A DNA stretch of 58,122 nucleotides from an uncultured bacterium (lineage in GTDB: Bacteria; Cyanobacteriota; Vampirovibrionia; Gastranaerophilales; Gastranaerophilaceae), in the NCBI GenBank assembly GCA_902464375.1, contig CABQIM010000003.1, positions 1 through 58,122 on the forward strand, written 5' to 3'. The position numbers and the translations under genes are program-made. How positions within the stretch are numbered: position 1 is the first letter of the stretch; each line of letters opens with the position of its first letter. Positions 33,731 through 42,789 of this stretch are shown here, one piece after another. The notes under the pieces are model-generated. The model ran no database searches. It saw nothing but the letters and a program-made list of their open reading frames with translations, and was not told the origin of the DNA.

Positions 33731-35440
33731 TTATTTAGGTATTTTTTTTAACTTTTCAACAACTTTTTTGGCTCTAATATTTTCAACTTCTTCTAATACT
33801 TGCTTAATCGGTATTTCCCACGCTCCGGAAGTTGGACATTGGAACGGTTTAATACTCTTATACCAAGCGATATCATTACCTTCTGTCTTAAACCATCTCC
33901 ATTCAACAATTCGGTTAAACAGACCAAATGTTTTAATGCCAAGAGCGCCTGCAAGGTTCATTACACCGTTATCGGTTGTTACCATAAAGTCCATACAATT
34001 CATTGCGCAAGCCGTATCTTCCCAATTTTTGAATGTTTTACCGAGCCTAATCAGTTGTGCTTCCGGTGGAATCATATCCATTTGTCGAGTTAAATCATCT
34101 ACTTGAAAACTGTAAACTTCAACATCCGGCAATTCCATCAACGGATATAAGAATCTTAGCGGAATATCACGGTCTGTTTCTTTAGATGCTAAAGTACCTT
34201 CATACGCAATACCGATTTTAATCTTATCATTATCGTTAATATATTCTTTTTTGTAAGCATTAATCTTTGATTTTGGAACTTTCAAATATCCGCCTGCTTT
34301 TGGAATTGTGCTTGGTTTTGTTTCACAAACAATTGGCAAATCCATCATTGGAATATAATAATCAAAATTTATATTTGGAATTTGTTCTTCCGTATAAATA
34401 TTCACGCCTAATTTTGAATCCTCAAACAAGCTCACAAGAGGACGTTGAACAACAAGTGATACTTCTTTACACATAGATTTCAACTCATCCAAGAACCTTA
34501 CAAACATAATTGAGTCACCGAAACCTTGTTCAAAATGCACAAGAATTCTCTTATCTTTGATATCAACTTTCAAATTCCATTTCTTTTTCTTTGTAGTAAG
34601 AAGTTGAGGGAATGCAACATTTTTCAAATCTTCTTTTTGGAATCTGTGTTGTAAAAATTTGAAACCTTCTGAAAAACGTTGATGTCTTACTAAATATGCA
34701 CCGTATGCGTGTAAATCAGAGTGAGTTGGGTTCAAGTACATAAGTTTTGAATAGAATTCATCGGCTTTTTGTACTTCATCAAACTTACCGTAAACATACG
34801 CAAGGTTCTTAACAACAATTCTATTGTTTGGCGCAAGTTCATACGCTCTTGTAAGATATTCAATCTGCTTGTCTTTAAATTTGTCTTGATAGCAAGTTGA
34901 ATACAAGTGACCAAGCATATTGTAAATTGAAAAATTGTTTTGATTTTTTTCAAGCGCTTTTTCGTAGTATTCAATCGCTTTTTTATTATCCTTAATATCT
35001 GTATAGGTTAAATCTGCAAGATATACGTAAACATCTTCTTTATCCGGAGAAATTTCCTCAAATCTTTTAAGGAACTTAATCGCCAAATCAGCATTACCAA
35101 TAGATTTCATACAAAGCCCGATGTTTTTGTAAATATTAATCGGAAATCCTGAATATCGCATAATATTACGATACTGTTCAATAGCTTCAATATATTTTTT
35201 GTCCAAGCTTAATTTCTGTGCATAATTTACTGCCTGATTAATATATTCATTGATTACGCTATTTCTTTCAGCTTCATCAATGATTTCCGGAATGGCTTCT
35301 CTAAAGATTTCCAGACCTCTTTCATAATTATTATTCTTGCAATAGTATTCTGCCATTGCAACATCCATTGAACTAATCAAATCTTTTGAATTATCAACAG
35401 GAATTTCTTTTCTTACAACAAGACGTTTTGAAACTTGCAT
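33731..35440 (-). CDS. TPR-glycosyltransferase fusion (GT9/OGT-like)
   Basis: A 569-residue protein. Residues about 20-280 are tandem TPR helices (for example AIEQYRNIMRYSGFPINIYKNIGLC, AIEYYEKALEKNQNNFSIYNMLGHLYSTC in parts). The C-terminal half is a GT-B-like glycosyltransferase: HFEQGFGDSIMFVRFL and MVTTDNGVMNLAGALGIKTFGLF match the heptosyltransferase (GT9) nucleotide-sugar site. TPR-GT fusions often modify proteins such as flagellins or adhesins (family knowledge; target unknown). AGAGGG precedes the ATG. Confidence 0.82.
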   Translation of the reverse strand: MQVSKRLVVRKEIPVDNSKDLISSMDVAMAEYYCKNNNYERGLEIFREAIPEIIDEAERNSVINEYINQAVNYAQKLSLDKKYIEAIEQYRNIMRYSGFPINIYKNIGLCMKSIGNADLAIKFLKRFEEISPDKEDVYVYLADLTYTDIKDNKKAIEYYEKALEKNQNNFSIYNMLGHLYSTCYQDKFKDKQIEYLTRAYELAPNNRIVVKNLAYVYGKFDEVQKADEFYSKLMYLNPTHSDLHAYGAYLVRHQRFSEGFKFLQHRFQKEDLKNVAFPQLLTTKKKKWNLKVDIKDKRILVHFEQGFGDSIMFVRFLDELKSMCKEVSLVVQRPLVSLFEDSKLGVNIYTEEQIPNINFDYYIPMMDLPIVCETKPSTIPKAGGYLKVPKSKINAYKKEYINDNDKIKIGIAYEGTLASKETDRDIPLRFLYPLMELPDVEVYSFQVDDLTRQMDMIPPEAQLIRLGKTFKNWEDTACAMNCMDFMVTTDNGVMNLAGALGIKTFGLFNRIVEWRWFKTEGNDIAWYKSIKPFQCPTSGAWEIPIKQVLEEVENIRAKKVVEKLKKIPK

Positions 35441-35533
35441 AAAACCCTCTATTTACTATTCTTCTAACTAATAAAATAATATCATATTCTTTATTGATTT
35501 AGAAACTTCTTACCTAAAAATGGGTTATTTGGT

Positions 35534-36445
35534 TTAGTTTAGAGCTAATATTATTGCAACCACTGAGATTATTGAATAATAAATTACAATTTTACGCGCT
35601 TGATAAATTTCCGGTTCACAATCAGCATCTTTTTCAGAAGTACATTCTTTCATTGATTTATATAAATTCAAAGCCGCAGGTATTGTTGCCCAAACTGCAA
35701 GAATCTGCCAATCCAAAATGTCAAAAAGACACAAAAGAATTGGTGAAACATAAACGGCTACTAACAACCATTTCAATATAATCAAAGAATCAAGTTGTGA
35801 ATCAAATGAGTTAGCGATTGAAATACAGTTCTTGTCTAAATCATTATTATAGTTTTTAATAGAACGCACGTATAAAATAATTGCAGATAGAAATAAATAA
35901 GGGATTGATAATAAAATGGCGTCAGTATTAAAAGTTTTTGTCATAACTAAATAAGTACCACAGAATAAAAGTGGACCATAGGATAATGATGGCAACAATT
36001 CGGAATACCTGATTTTAGAGCTGAAAATAGTCAACAAAGATAAAATTAATCCGATTGATGCAATATTTAATACAACTTTGCCACACTTGAAATAGAAAAA
36101 TACACCAATTGCCAGTGCAACAAAAATATGAACAAATGCCATCCATAGCAAATCGCTGGACTTAACAAAACCGGACACAAGATATTTATGTTTGTTATCT
36201 TTTATTGCCAGATACTTTTCTCTATCAAATTCATCGTTTCGAGTTAAACCCTTGTAGTCAAAATAATTACTTAAAATATTTATAGCTAAATGTATAGCTG
36301 AAACACAGATTAATCCTAATATTCCATACCAAATGTGTCCTGCAACAAGAGCAGAATACGTAAAAATCACCATCCAACAAGCAAATGTTACCGGAAGTGA
36401 CAAAATTCTGGAATATTCTAAAATCGTTGTAACTTTATTTAGCAT
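35534..36445 (-). CDS. UbiA-family prenyltransferase (MenA-like)
   Basis: A 303-residue integral membrane protein with about eight helices. The first Asp-rich motif is NILSNYFDYKGL and the second is RSIKNYNNDLDKN, as in UbiA enzymes that prenylate aromatic rings for quinones. MenA-like is favoured by the layout, but no other quinone gene is nearby. A promoter lies immediately before the ATG, suggesting a leaderless mRNA. Confidence 0.8.
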   Translation of the reverse strand: MLNKVTTILEYSRILSLPVTFACWMVIFTYSALVAGHIWYGILGLICVSAIHLAINILSNYFDYKGLTRNDEFDREKYLAIKDNKHKYLVSGFVKSSDLLWMAFVHIFVALAIGVFFYFKCGKVVLNIASIGLILSLLTIFSSKIRYSELLPSLSYGPLLFCGTYLVMTKTFNTDAILLSIPYLFLSAIILYVRSIKNYNNDLDKNCISIANSFDSQLDSLIILKWLLVAVYVSPILLCLFDILDWQILAVWATIPAALNLYKSMKECTSEKDADCEPEIYQARKIVIYYSIISVVAIILALN

Positions 36446-36451
36446 AAAGTT

Positions 36452-36480
36452 ATTTTAGCACGTGATGCAGCTTAAAACAA
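36452..36480 (-). promoter_or_regulatory. Promoter implying leaderless UbiA-family mRNA
   Basis: On the minus strand TTGTTT (36475-36480), 17-nt spacer, TAAAAT (36452-36457), then 6 nt to the ATG at 36445. No ribosome site is present. Confidence 0.65.
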
Positions 36481-36493
36481 TCCGACAAAGAAT

Positions 36494-36709
36494 TTATCCT
36501 ACCAATCCGCCAAATGCCATAACATCTTCATATGCAGCACCTGCTTCCAGCATTTCTTCTGCCGTAAAACCAAAAAGAGTAATCGTATCTATTACTTGGT
36601 CTTTATTCTCAATATTTTCTATAACAGAATTCAGAGCAGATTCCCTTGTCATATATTGGAATCTGTCATTAATGCCTTGTTTAAAACTTCTGCGCTTAGC
36701 TTTACCCAT
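36494..36709 (-). CDS. Small conserved-looking hypothetical protein
   Basis: A 71-residue soluble protein, basic at its start (MGKAKRRSFKQG), then acidic and helical. It follows the ROK kinase by 1 nt and has its own AAGGAG site located inside the kinase end, so it is almost certainly translated. No family recognised; co-transcription with kinase and nanE suggests an accessory role, unproven. Confidence 0.72.
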   Translation of the reverse strand: MGKAKRRSFKQGINDRFQYMTRESALNSVIENIENKDQVIDTITLFGFTAEEMLEAGAAYEDVMAFGGLVG

Positions 36710-36710
36710 A

Positions 36711-37589
36711 CTAATGGTTCTCCTTGTTTAGAGCTAATAAAGCTGCACCAATCATGCCGGAATAATTTCCTGCCGTTGCAATTCTTACAGAAGTTGGAGA
36801 TGTTACGATATCACCATTCACATAATCTTCAATTGTCTTAGCATCAACAAACTGCGCCATAGAACCTGATAGAACAAAACAGTCCGGATCAAAGATATTC
36901 GCAAGTCCTGCGATACCTATCATAATATCGTTCTGCCAACGTTCAAAAATTCCAATCATTTTCTTATCACCGGTTTTAACTCCATCAATGACATCATATG
37001 TTGTAACATTTGAATCGTTTAATGCTTCTTCTGCATCAACTTTTAATGCAGTACCGGAAGCGTAAGCTTCAAAACAATCCCAGCTTCCGCAAGTACATTT
37101 TCTGCGCTTATCAGGATACATCTTGAAATGCATTTCTCCGGCAGAACCTGACTTACCTTTCAGAATCTTATCATCAATAATTATTCCGCCGCCAACACCG
37201 GTACCAAGAGTAAGCATTACAGACACACGACTTCCTTTAGATGCCCCTATTTTATATTCAGCCCAAGCTGCGCAATTTGCATCATTCTCTAAAAACACAT
37301 TTTTTTTGCTCAAGCTCTGAAAATCAATAGTAGGATAACCCTCTACCAAATTTCCGGTAGAACCTAATACTGCTGTGTTTTCCAAATTCACTCCACCAGC
37401 AGTTGATATAGCAATCGCATCCACAGAATCTTCTAATTTCTGAATCTGCTCTTTTAGAATACTAACAATACCTTCTATCGTTTTTGGAGTATGGAACTTA
37501 TCTATTTCAGCCATTATATTGCCGTTTTCGTCAATAATTGTGCTATAAATTTTTGTTCCGCCAATATCAAATGCTAATGCTTTTTTCAT
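36711..37589 (-). CDS. ROK-family sugar kinase (N-acetylmannosamine kinase or glucokinase)
   Basis: A 292-residue ROK kinase: ATP loop AFDIGGTKIYSTIID, catalytic region VFLENDANCAAWAE, GTGVGGGIIIDDKI, and the zinc motif CTCGSWDCFEAYASG. Its position 27 nt after nanE makes N-acetylmannosamine kinase (NanK) the most economical call, though glucokinase is possible. Transcribed nanE-ROK-small ORF. Confidence 0.88.
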   Translation of the reverse strand: MKKALAFDIGGTKIYSTIIDENGNIMAEIDKFHTPKTIEGIVSILKEQIQKLEDSVDAIAISTAGGVNLENTAVLGSTGNLVEGYPTIDFQSLSKKNVFLENDANCAAWAEYKIGASKGSRVSVMLTLGTGVGGGIIIDDKILKGKSGSAGEMHFKMYPDKRRKCTCGSWDCFEAYASGTALKVDAEEALNDSNVTTYDVIDGVKTGDKKMIGIFERWQNDIMIGIAGLANIFDPDCFVLSGSMAQFVDAKTIEDYVNGDIVTSPTSVRIATAGNYSGMIGAALLALNKENH

Positions 37590-37616
37590 GAAATATCCTT
37601 TTTTGTTTTTAGGCTC

Positions 37617-38294
37617 TTATTTACCATCTACAAATCTTTTTGTAATCAACTGTGGTCTGGTTATAGCTGAGCCGATAACCACACAGTGTGCACCCAATTC
37701 GAACGCTTTTTTAACATCATCAGGTTCCCAAATTCTGCCTTCCAAAATTACAGGCTTGTTCACTGTTTTAACAAGTTCACTCAAAAGTGCGTAATCAGGA
37801 CCTTCTGTTGGTTCACCAGATTCTAATGTATAACCAGCAAGTGTTGTAGAAATTATATCAGCACCTAATTGAGCACAGTTTATACCTTCTTCCAATGTAG
37901 AAATATCTGCCATTGCTAATCTTTTTGCATTATGAATTGTTGAAATAATTTCTTCTAAACTACAACCGTTGTGCGGACGAGAAGTTCCATCAAAAGCAAT
38001 AATATCCGCTCCGGCATCAATAAGTTCGTTAACTTCCTTAAGCCCAGGGGTGATATATACAATTTCTTTCCAATTTGAAGGCAGACCGTTGGGCTTGGTT
38101 AAACCAATTACAGGCACATTAAGTTTTCTGGCATTTTTTACATCTCTTGCACCTGCAACTCTAAGAGCTCCGGCTCCGCCATTAACAACAGATTGCATCA
38201 TTGCAAACATACAATCTTCTTTATACAAAGGTTCATCAGGCATAGCCTGAGAAGATACCACAATTTTCCCTTTTAAATATTCCAAAATTTCCAT
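37617..38294 (-). CDS. nanE: N-acetylmannosamine-6-phosphate 2-epimerase
   Basis: A 225-residue TIM-barrel NanE. It interconverts ManNAc-6-P and GlcNAc-6-P in sialic acid and ManNAc use. Seen: VSSQAMPDEPLY, GAGALRVAGARDV, VIGLTKPN, DIIAFDGTSRPHNG, ADISTLEEG, VILEGRIWEPDDVKKAFELGAHCVVIGSAITRPQ in parts. It is first in a three-gene operon with the ROK kinase. No sialic acid lyase (nanA) or transporter is in view. Confidence 0.94.
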   Translation of the reverse strand: MEILEYLKGKIVVSSQAMPDEPLYKEDCMFAMMQSVVNGGAGALRVAGARDVKNARKLNVPVIGLTKPNGLPSNWKEIVYITPGLKEVNELIDAGADIIAFDGTSRPHNGCSLEEIISTIHNAKRLAMADISTLEEGINCAQLGADIISTTLAGYTLESGEPTEGPDYALLSELVKTVNKPVILEGRIWEPDDVKKAFELGAHCVVIGSAITRPQLITKRFVDGK

Positions 38295-38395
38295 ACAAAA
38301 ATTTTACCAAAAATAAGTTGTATCGTAAAGAAAAAACTATTGATAAAATCAAAAACCAAGTTTATAATTAAAGTGTTACAACCTGATAGTAATAC

Positions 38396-38472
38396 ACCCT
38401 CTCTTATGGGGGAGGGAGCAGACGTTGGAGAGGCTGTGCCGAACCTTACGAATGTGGGTAGGGACTACAATT
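38396..38472 (+). repeat. Intergenic repeat R1, diverged copy
   Basis: Blocks CACCCTCTCTTATGGG, GGAGGGAGCAGACGTTGG, GAGGCTGTGCCGAACC, TTACGAATGTGGGTAGGG and ACTACAATT follow the order of the R1 copies at 21549 and 54241. It fills most of the divergent gap between nanE and the next gene. Confidence 0.65.
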
Positions 38473-38489
38473 AATTTTGTGGAGATTGT

Positions 38490-39461
38490 ATGAAAAAGAA
38501 TGCGATTTATTTATGTGTGGCTGCAGTTATAGTTGTTGCAGTATGCGGGATTTCTGTTGTATCAAACAAGGATAAGAACAAAGCTGTTACTCTTCCTGCA
38601 AAAGAAGAACGACCGGTTGACAATACAGTCGTGAAAGAAACTCCAAAACCTATTACGCAAAAACCAACACCAACTAAAAAAGTTGAAAAAACAGAAAAAG
38701 CTAAAAAGGCAAAAATGTATGATGAAAACAACATTTTGCCATTATCAGCTGTTGCAGAAATCTCTACACTAACGGATTCAATGAAAGAAAGTGTAAATTT
38801 TCTTATAGAAAACTCAAATTTGTATTACTTAAAAAAGCACAAAGACAAAGTATTTATGATTGTCGGAAATTCCGGCGATGATAAATATCAACGCCACGAT
38901 ATAGAATTTGTAGAAATCAACCATTCCGGTCACAAAAAAGTCACTAAGTTCGGCGATATAGAAGAGCATGCCGGTGATAATGATGAATGGACTTTCGATG
39001 AAACATCTAATTTACCGCTAAAACATATTAAATATAATTCCAAAGGAAATATTGATTATACAGAGATTTGGAACTACTCTCCTGATGAACAAATTAAATA
39101 TGAAATGAAAGACGGAAACGGTAAAGTTCTGTCTATCAAAAAAGAAACTCCTGATGGCGATACAAATGTCAGAGTAGAACATTTGATTTATGACGAAGAT
39201 GGTAATACAAAGCTAAATGTTTCAGCAAATTATGAGGGACCTGATATTACCAGATTCACATACTTTAATGCAGATAAACCTCATGATGGCATAACCCTCA
39301 TGAGCACATATGAGGACGGCGTTAAAACTAAAGAAGTTGTATATTCTTCCAGCTACAAAATTCAAAACACATACGAAGCAGAGTACAAAGACGGCGAGCG
39401 CGTTAATATCAAAATTCTTGATGATGAAAATAATGTAGTAGAAGATATTACAGCAGAGTAG
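38490..39461 (+). CDS. Membrane-anchored hypothetical protein
   Basis: A 323-residue protein with an N-terminal membrane anchor (about residues 5-25, IYLCVAAVIVVAVCGISVV), a Lys/Pro/Thr linker (about 30-75), and a beta-rich C-terminal part with YDEDGNTKLN and YNSKGNIDYTEIWNY repeats resembling MORN- or toxin_15-like strands. Family unknown. TGGAGA precedes the ATG. The Cys in the hydrophobic segment lacks a proper lipobox, so it is probably an anchor rather than a lipoprotein signal. Confidence 0.7.
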   Translation: MKKNAIYLCVAAVIVVAVCGISVVSNKDKNKAVTLPAKEERPVDNTVVKETPKPITQKPTPTKKVEKTEKAKKAKMYDENNILPLSAVAEISTLTDSMKESVNFLIENSNLYYLKKHKDKVFMIVGNSGDDKYQRHDIEFVEINHSGHKKVTKFGDIEEHAGDNDEWTFDETSNLPLKHIKYNSKGNIDYTEIWNYSPDEQIKYEMKDGNGKVLSIKKETPDGDTNVRVEHLIYDEDGNTKLNVSANYEGPDITRFTYFNADKPHDGITLMSTYEDGVKTKEVVYSSSYKIQNTYEAEYKDGERVNIKILDDENNVVEDITAE

Positions 39462-39466
39462 GACAT

Positions 39467-40267
39467 TTAGAAAAAGTACAGCGGGTCTGCTTCAACCTTT
39501 TTAGGTCGTGTAAATTTTTGCATAATTATATTTGCAGCACCAACAGCTAAACCTGTTCCAACTGCATGACCAACGTACGTCATAAGAGCTTTAGCGTACA
39601 ATTTTTTCATATTATTTATCAGCGGTTTTGCAAGTCCGGTTTTCTTTGCCAGTTGAACTCCCTTATAACTTGCCATACCTTCCTCAAAAACAGTCGGTAA
39701 CATACAAGCAAAAGCCAATTTACCACTGTTATCTTTTATATAATCAAATCCATCACGTGGGGCATCTTTTGGTTTTGAACTTGAAAACATCGCTATTGTA
39801 CCCAGCCAGCCGGCTGCAATTCTCCCCGGCCAGCGAAGTTTACTCAAAAGTTTTCCGGCTTTTCCTGTGATATCATTCATTGCGTGTCCGAGTTCGTGAA
39901 ACCCTGCAATAGAAATTTTATCCGTATTAATTTTTACAACCTTTGCTTTCTTAAAAAATGCTGCATTCGTTCCCATTAGATAATCAAAATCGTTTGGCGA
40001 AACGGCTTTTTCAAGCTCCATTTGACGAATAGATACACCCTTCTTGTCCAATCCTGAGAGTTTAAGCGAGTTCAAAAACGCATCTTTGTACAAATGATTC
40101 TGCAACGGTTCTCTCATAAGCTGCCGTTCAAAAGGCTTTCCGCTTGCAGGTAAAATCGTCCCCATAATACCAGAAAAAACAGCACCCGCCATTATGTAAC
40201 CTTTGTACCAATCTCCGCCAGAGCGAGGAACATATTGATTGCCATCATAATAGTATGAATTTGCCAT
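39467..40267 (-). CDS. Putative membrane zinc metallopeptidase (HExxH)
   Basis: About 266 residues. HELGH (residues 124-128 from this start) lies in a helix context ISIAGFHELGHAMND, typical of zincin metallopeptidases; E195/E196 in PTVFEEGMASYKG is a candidate third ligand. Hydrophobic stretches near the N-terminus (YIMAGAVFSGIMGTILP), the middle (AAGWLGTIAMFS) and the end (VGHAVGTGLAVGAANIIM) suggest membrane association. The ATG at 40267 is preferred to the TTG at 40279. It follows flgC on the same strand by 84 nt. Family not recognised. Confidence 0.68.
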   Translation of the reverse strand: MANSYYYDGNQYVPRSGGDWYKGYIMAGAVFSGIMGTILPASGKPFERQLMREPLQNHLYKDAFLNSLKLSGLDKKGVSIRQMELEKAVSPNDFDYLMGTNAAFFKKAKVVKINTDKISIAGFHELGHAMNDITGKAGKLLSKLRWPGRIAAGWLGTIAMFSSSKPKDAPRDGFDYIKDNSGKLAFACMLPTVFEEGMASYKGVQLAKKTGLAKPLINNMKKLYAKALMTYVGHAVGTGLAVGAANIIMQKFTRPKKVEADPLYFF

Positions 40268-40351
40268 TTGTTTACACAACCTTTAGAACTACACTTATCT
40301 ATAATAAAACAAGTATAGAGAAAAAATTGCTTAATTATTAATTTTTATAAA

Positions 40352-40795
40352 CTATCTTCCGATTTCTGTAGCTTTTGATGCCATTGAACGTGAAATATTA
40401 ATCAGAGCAAGGTTGGCTTCATAAGCTCTTTGCGCCATAATAGCATCTGCCATATCGACCATTGCATTAACGTTTGATGCTCTTATGTATCCGTTAGCAT
40501 CAGCGTCAGGATGTCCGGGAGAATAAATTCTTTCTCCGACAGTAGGGTCTTCTACACATCCGTTAAACACAACTCCGCCTTGCAAATAAGGAAGAGTTCC
40601 CACTCCGAACACATCATTTTTCATTGTATTCATCAAACCGTGGAATGAAATATCTTCTGAGGCATTTAATACAGGAATTCTTCTAACATAATTCGGTGTA
40701 TCAACGTTCGCAATGTTCTTTGCGTGAATATCCAATCTCAAACCATGCGCTTTTAATGCGTTTGAGCCTATATTCATTGATTCCATTATACTCAT
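40352..40795 (-). CDS. flgC: Flagellar basal-body rod protein FlgC
   Basis: A 147-residue FlgC. N-terminal rod signature AKNIANVDTPNYVRR, middle GNGYIRASNVNAMVDMADAIMAQRAYEANL in parts (family: NVNxxxEMxxMMxAxRAYEANV). It builds the proximal rod in the periplasm. Follows flgB; no fliE follows, which is unusual. Confidence 0.93.
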   Translation of the reverse strand: MSIMESMNIGSNALKAHGLRLDIHAKNIANVDTPNYVRRIPVLNASEDISFHGLMNTMKNDVFGVGTLPYLQGGVVFNGCVEDPTVGERIYSPGHPDADANGYIRASNVNAMVDMADAIMAQRAYEANLALINISRSMASKATEIGR

Positions 40796-40832
40796 TTTAT
40801 GCCTGCTTTCTTTTTATCGTAAATATTTACAT

Positions 40833-41183
40833 CTACTTACCAACATTAATTACAGTTTTCATTTCCGTGATAATATTTGACATCCTTCTTGTTGCCATTG
40901 TATAAAGCAAAGAGTTTTTCTGGACTTCTGCCAACTCTTCAGCAATATCAATTTCTTGCTTCCTTCTATCTTCCAGAACTCCGGAAGGTCCAAGCTCTGT
41001 AGAAAGCTTTGTCTCTAAAGGACTATTCATTGAGCCTAAATACATAGAAAAATCAATATCACGTCTTACGTACCCCGGAGTATCCACGTTAGCAATGTTT
41101 GAACCCAAAGCCCTTTGTCTTTGTGATATCAAATCAAGCATTAAGCCTGTTTTTCCCATTGAATCTAAACTTGTAAATGTCAT
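40833..41183 (-). CDS. flgB: Flagellar basal-body rod protein FlgB
   Basis: A 116-residue FlgB with the rod signature GSNIANVDTPGYVRRDIDF and a C-terminal helix KNSLLYTMATRRMSNIITEMKTVI. Forms the proximal rod with FlgC. AGGT lies upstream of the ATG; it is in the rod gene cluster running leftward. Confidence 0.92.
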   Translation of the reverse strand: MTFTSLDSMGKTGLMLDLISQRQRALGSNIANVDTPGYVRRDIDFSMYLGSMNSPLETKLSTELGPSGVLEDRRKQEIDIAEELAEVQKNSLLYTMATRRMSNIITEMKTVINVGK

Positions 41184-41193
41184 ATCAATCTAC

Positions 41194-41907
41194 CTACTCT
41201 CTAATGTTAATAGCCTTGTTGTACATATCATCCGCAACTTTCATAAGGTTCATACTGGCAATCATTGAAGTATTCAATCTCATCAAATCATTGATCTCAT
41301 CATAAATATTTGTATTAGAAACCTCAGTTGCGTACTGTTTGATATTTTGAGTATCCTTGATAATCTTTGGCGCTCCTGATTCGTCATTATAAACCATCTT
41401 ATTATTATGACCTTGCTCCAAAGCTTCCGGACAATCAAACTGAACAATAGGTATAGTACCAATTTTTTCCGGCAAAGAACCTGCATTATCATAATTTATT
41501 ACGTCACCATTCGGTTTAATTTCGAATTTATAAGAGTTTGCAGGGATTTTTATACCATCACCAACCATCCAATCATCGACTGTCATTAAATAACCGTTTT
41601 CGCCTCTTTTGAATGCGCCATCACGTGTATACTGAATCTCACCATCAGCAGATACAACAGGAATATATCCCTCGCCTTGAATAGCTACATCATAAGGATT
41701 CTTGCTTATTCTTACAGAACCTTGGAGAGCATTTGTTCTAATTGCACCATCTATAGACCCGTCTTCTCTCAGAATTTGTTCAAAGCGTGAAGTCTTATAT
41801 GCTGCGGTATTGTAGTTTGCAAGGTTATTTGCAACATAACCTAATTTCTCAAACTGCATTGTAGCATTATTTATACTTTTTCTTACTACTGCTTGCATAT
41901 TATACAT
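41194..41907 (-). CDS. Flagellar rod protein, FlgF/FlgG family
   Basis: A 237-residue rod/hook-family protein: YVANNLANYNTAAYKTSRFEQ at the start (last family box slightly altered), IQGEGYIPVVSADGEIQYTRDGAFKRGENGYL in the centre, and a C-terminal helix YDEINDLMRLNTSMIASMNL. Best taken as FlgG or FlgF. GGAGG precedes the ATG. Placed between a second such gene and flgB. Confidence 0.85.
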   Translation of the reverse strand: MYNMQAVVRKSINNATMQFEKLGYVANNLANYNTAAYKTSRFEQILREDGSIDGAIRTNALQGSVRISKNPYDVAIQGEGYIPVVSADGEIQYTRDGAFKRGENGYLMTVDDWMVGDGIKIPANSYKFEIKPNGDVINYDNAGSLPEKIGTIPIVQFDCPEALEQGHNNKMVYNDESGAPKIIKDTQNIKQYATEVSNTNIYDEINDLMRLNTSMIASMNLMKVADDMYNKAINIRE

Positions 41908-41920
41908 AATTCAAAACCTC

Positions 41921-42619
41921 CTAGCTTGAAGAGCCTAATTGGCTTATTACTTTTTGCAAATTTGAACTTTCAAGCAGAAAAATCTGTCTGTTAGCTTCAA
42001 AATTTCTTACAACCGGTTTTACGGCAAGGAATTCGTTTTGCAAAGTTACATTAGAATACTCGTTGTAACCTTGTTTTACATCAGGATTTAAAACCGCCAT
42101 ACCGTTTGCATCAACAATTCCTAAATATCCTGCTTCTACAAGTTGATTAGAGCCTTTTGCATAAACACTGACTTTTCCTTTGGTGTTTACAACAACCTGA
42201 GATTCATCATCCGGAACAACAGGAAGCTTGATTGGCATGCCGGCATCAGATAGCACAGGACAATCTTCTAAGTTTAATAGATTTCCATATCTGTCTAGCT
42301 TAAAACGTCCATCACGTGTTAGTTTAACACCTTCCGGAGTTTGAACCTGAAAATAGCCCTTGTTTGCCATAGAAATATCCAATGGATTTTTAGAAACCAT
42401 AATTCTGCCGACTTGATCATCAACAGTGCTTGATAATCCATGTACACCTATATATTCTGTAAATGAAGACACTACAGGTTCTTTACGCTGATATCCGACT
42501 TTATCGAATCCGGCAACATTTTCATTAATCATGCCGATTAATTCACTCTGTACATGCATCGCCCTAATTGATGCCTTCATACCTTGTTCACAAAATCTTA
42601 CGCCGCCATTGATTTGCAT
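41921..42619 (-). CDS. Flagellar rod protein, FlgF/FlgG family (divergent)
   Basis: A 232-residue family member with an atypical N-terminal box (GMINENVAGFDKVGYQRKEP instead of NNLANxxTxGFKR). The central MANKGYFQVQTPEGVKLTRDGRFKLDRYGNL is typical. It is first in the rod operon that continues with the second FlgF/FlgG-type gene, flgB and flgC. Assignment between FlgF and FlgG is open. Confidence 0.82.
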   Translation of the reverse strand: MQINGGVRFCEQGMKASIRAMHVQSELIGMINENVAGFDKVGYQRKEPVVSSFTEYIGVHGLSSTVDDQVGRIMVSKNPLDISMANKGYFQVQTPEGVKLTRDGRFKLDRYGNLLNLEDCPVLSDAGMPIKLPVVPDDESQVVVNTKGKVSVYAKGSNQLVEAGYLGIVDANGMAVLNPDVKQGYNEYSNVTLQNEFLAVKPVVRNFEANRQIFLLESSNLQKVISQLGSSS

Positions 42620-42789
42620 AGTTATACCTCTTTTGTATCTTAAACGGATGATTAATATAAATACTTAAGCTTTTTTTTATAAAATCATTCATTTAATGTA
42701 GATAGTATATGTTTAAGGTTAATATTTAAAAAGTCAAAATAATAAATATCATAAAATACAATTAATATCTTGATAACCAGTTAAAACTC

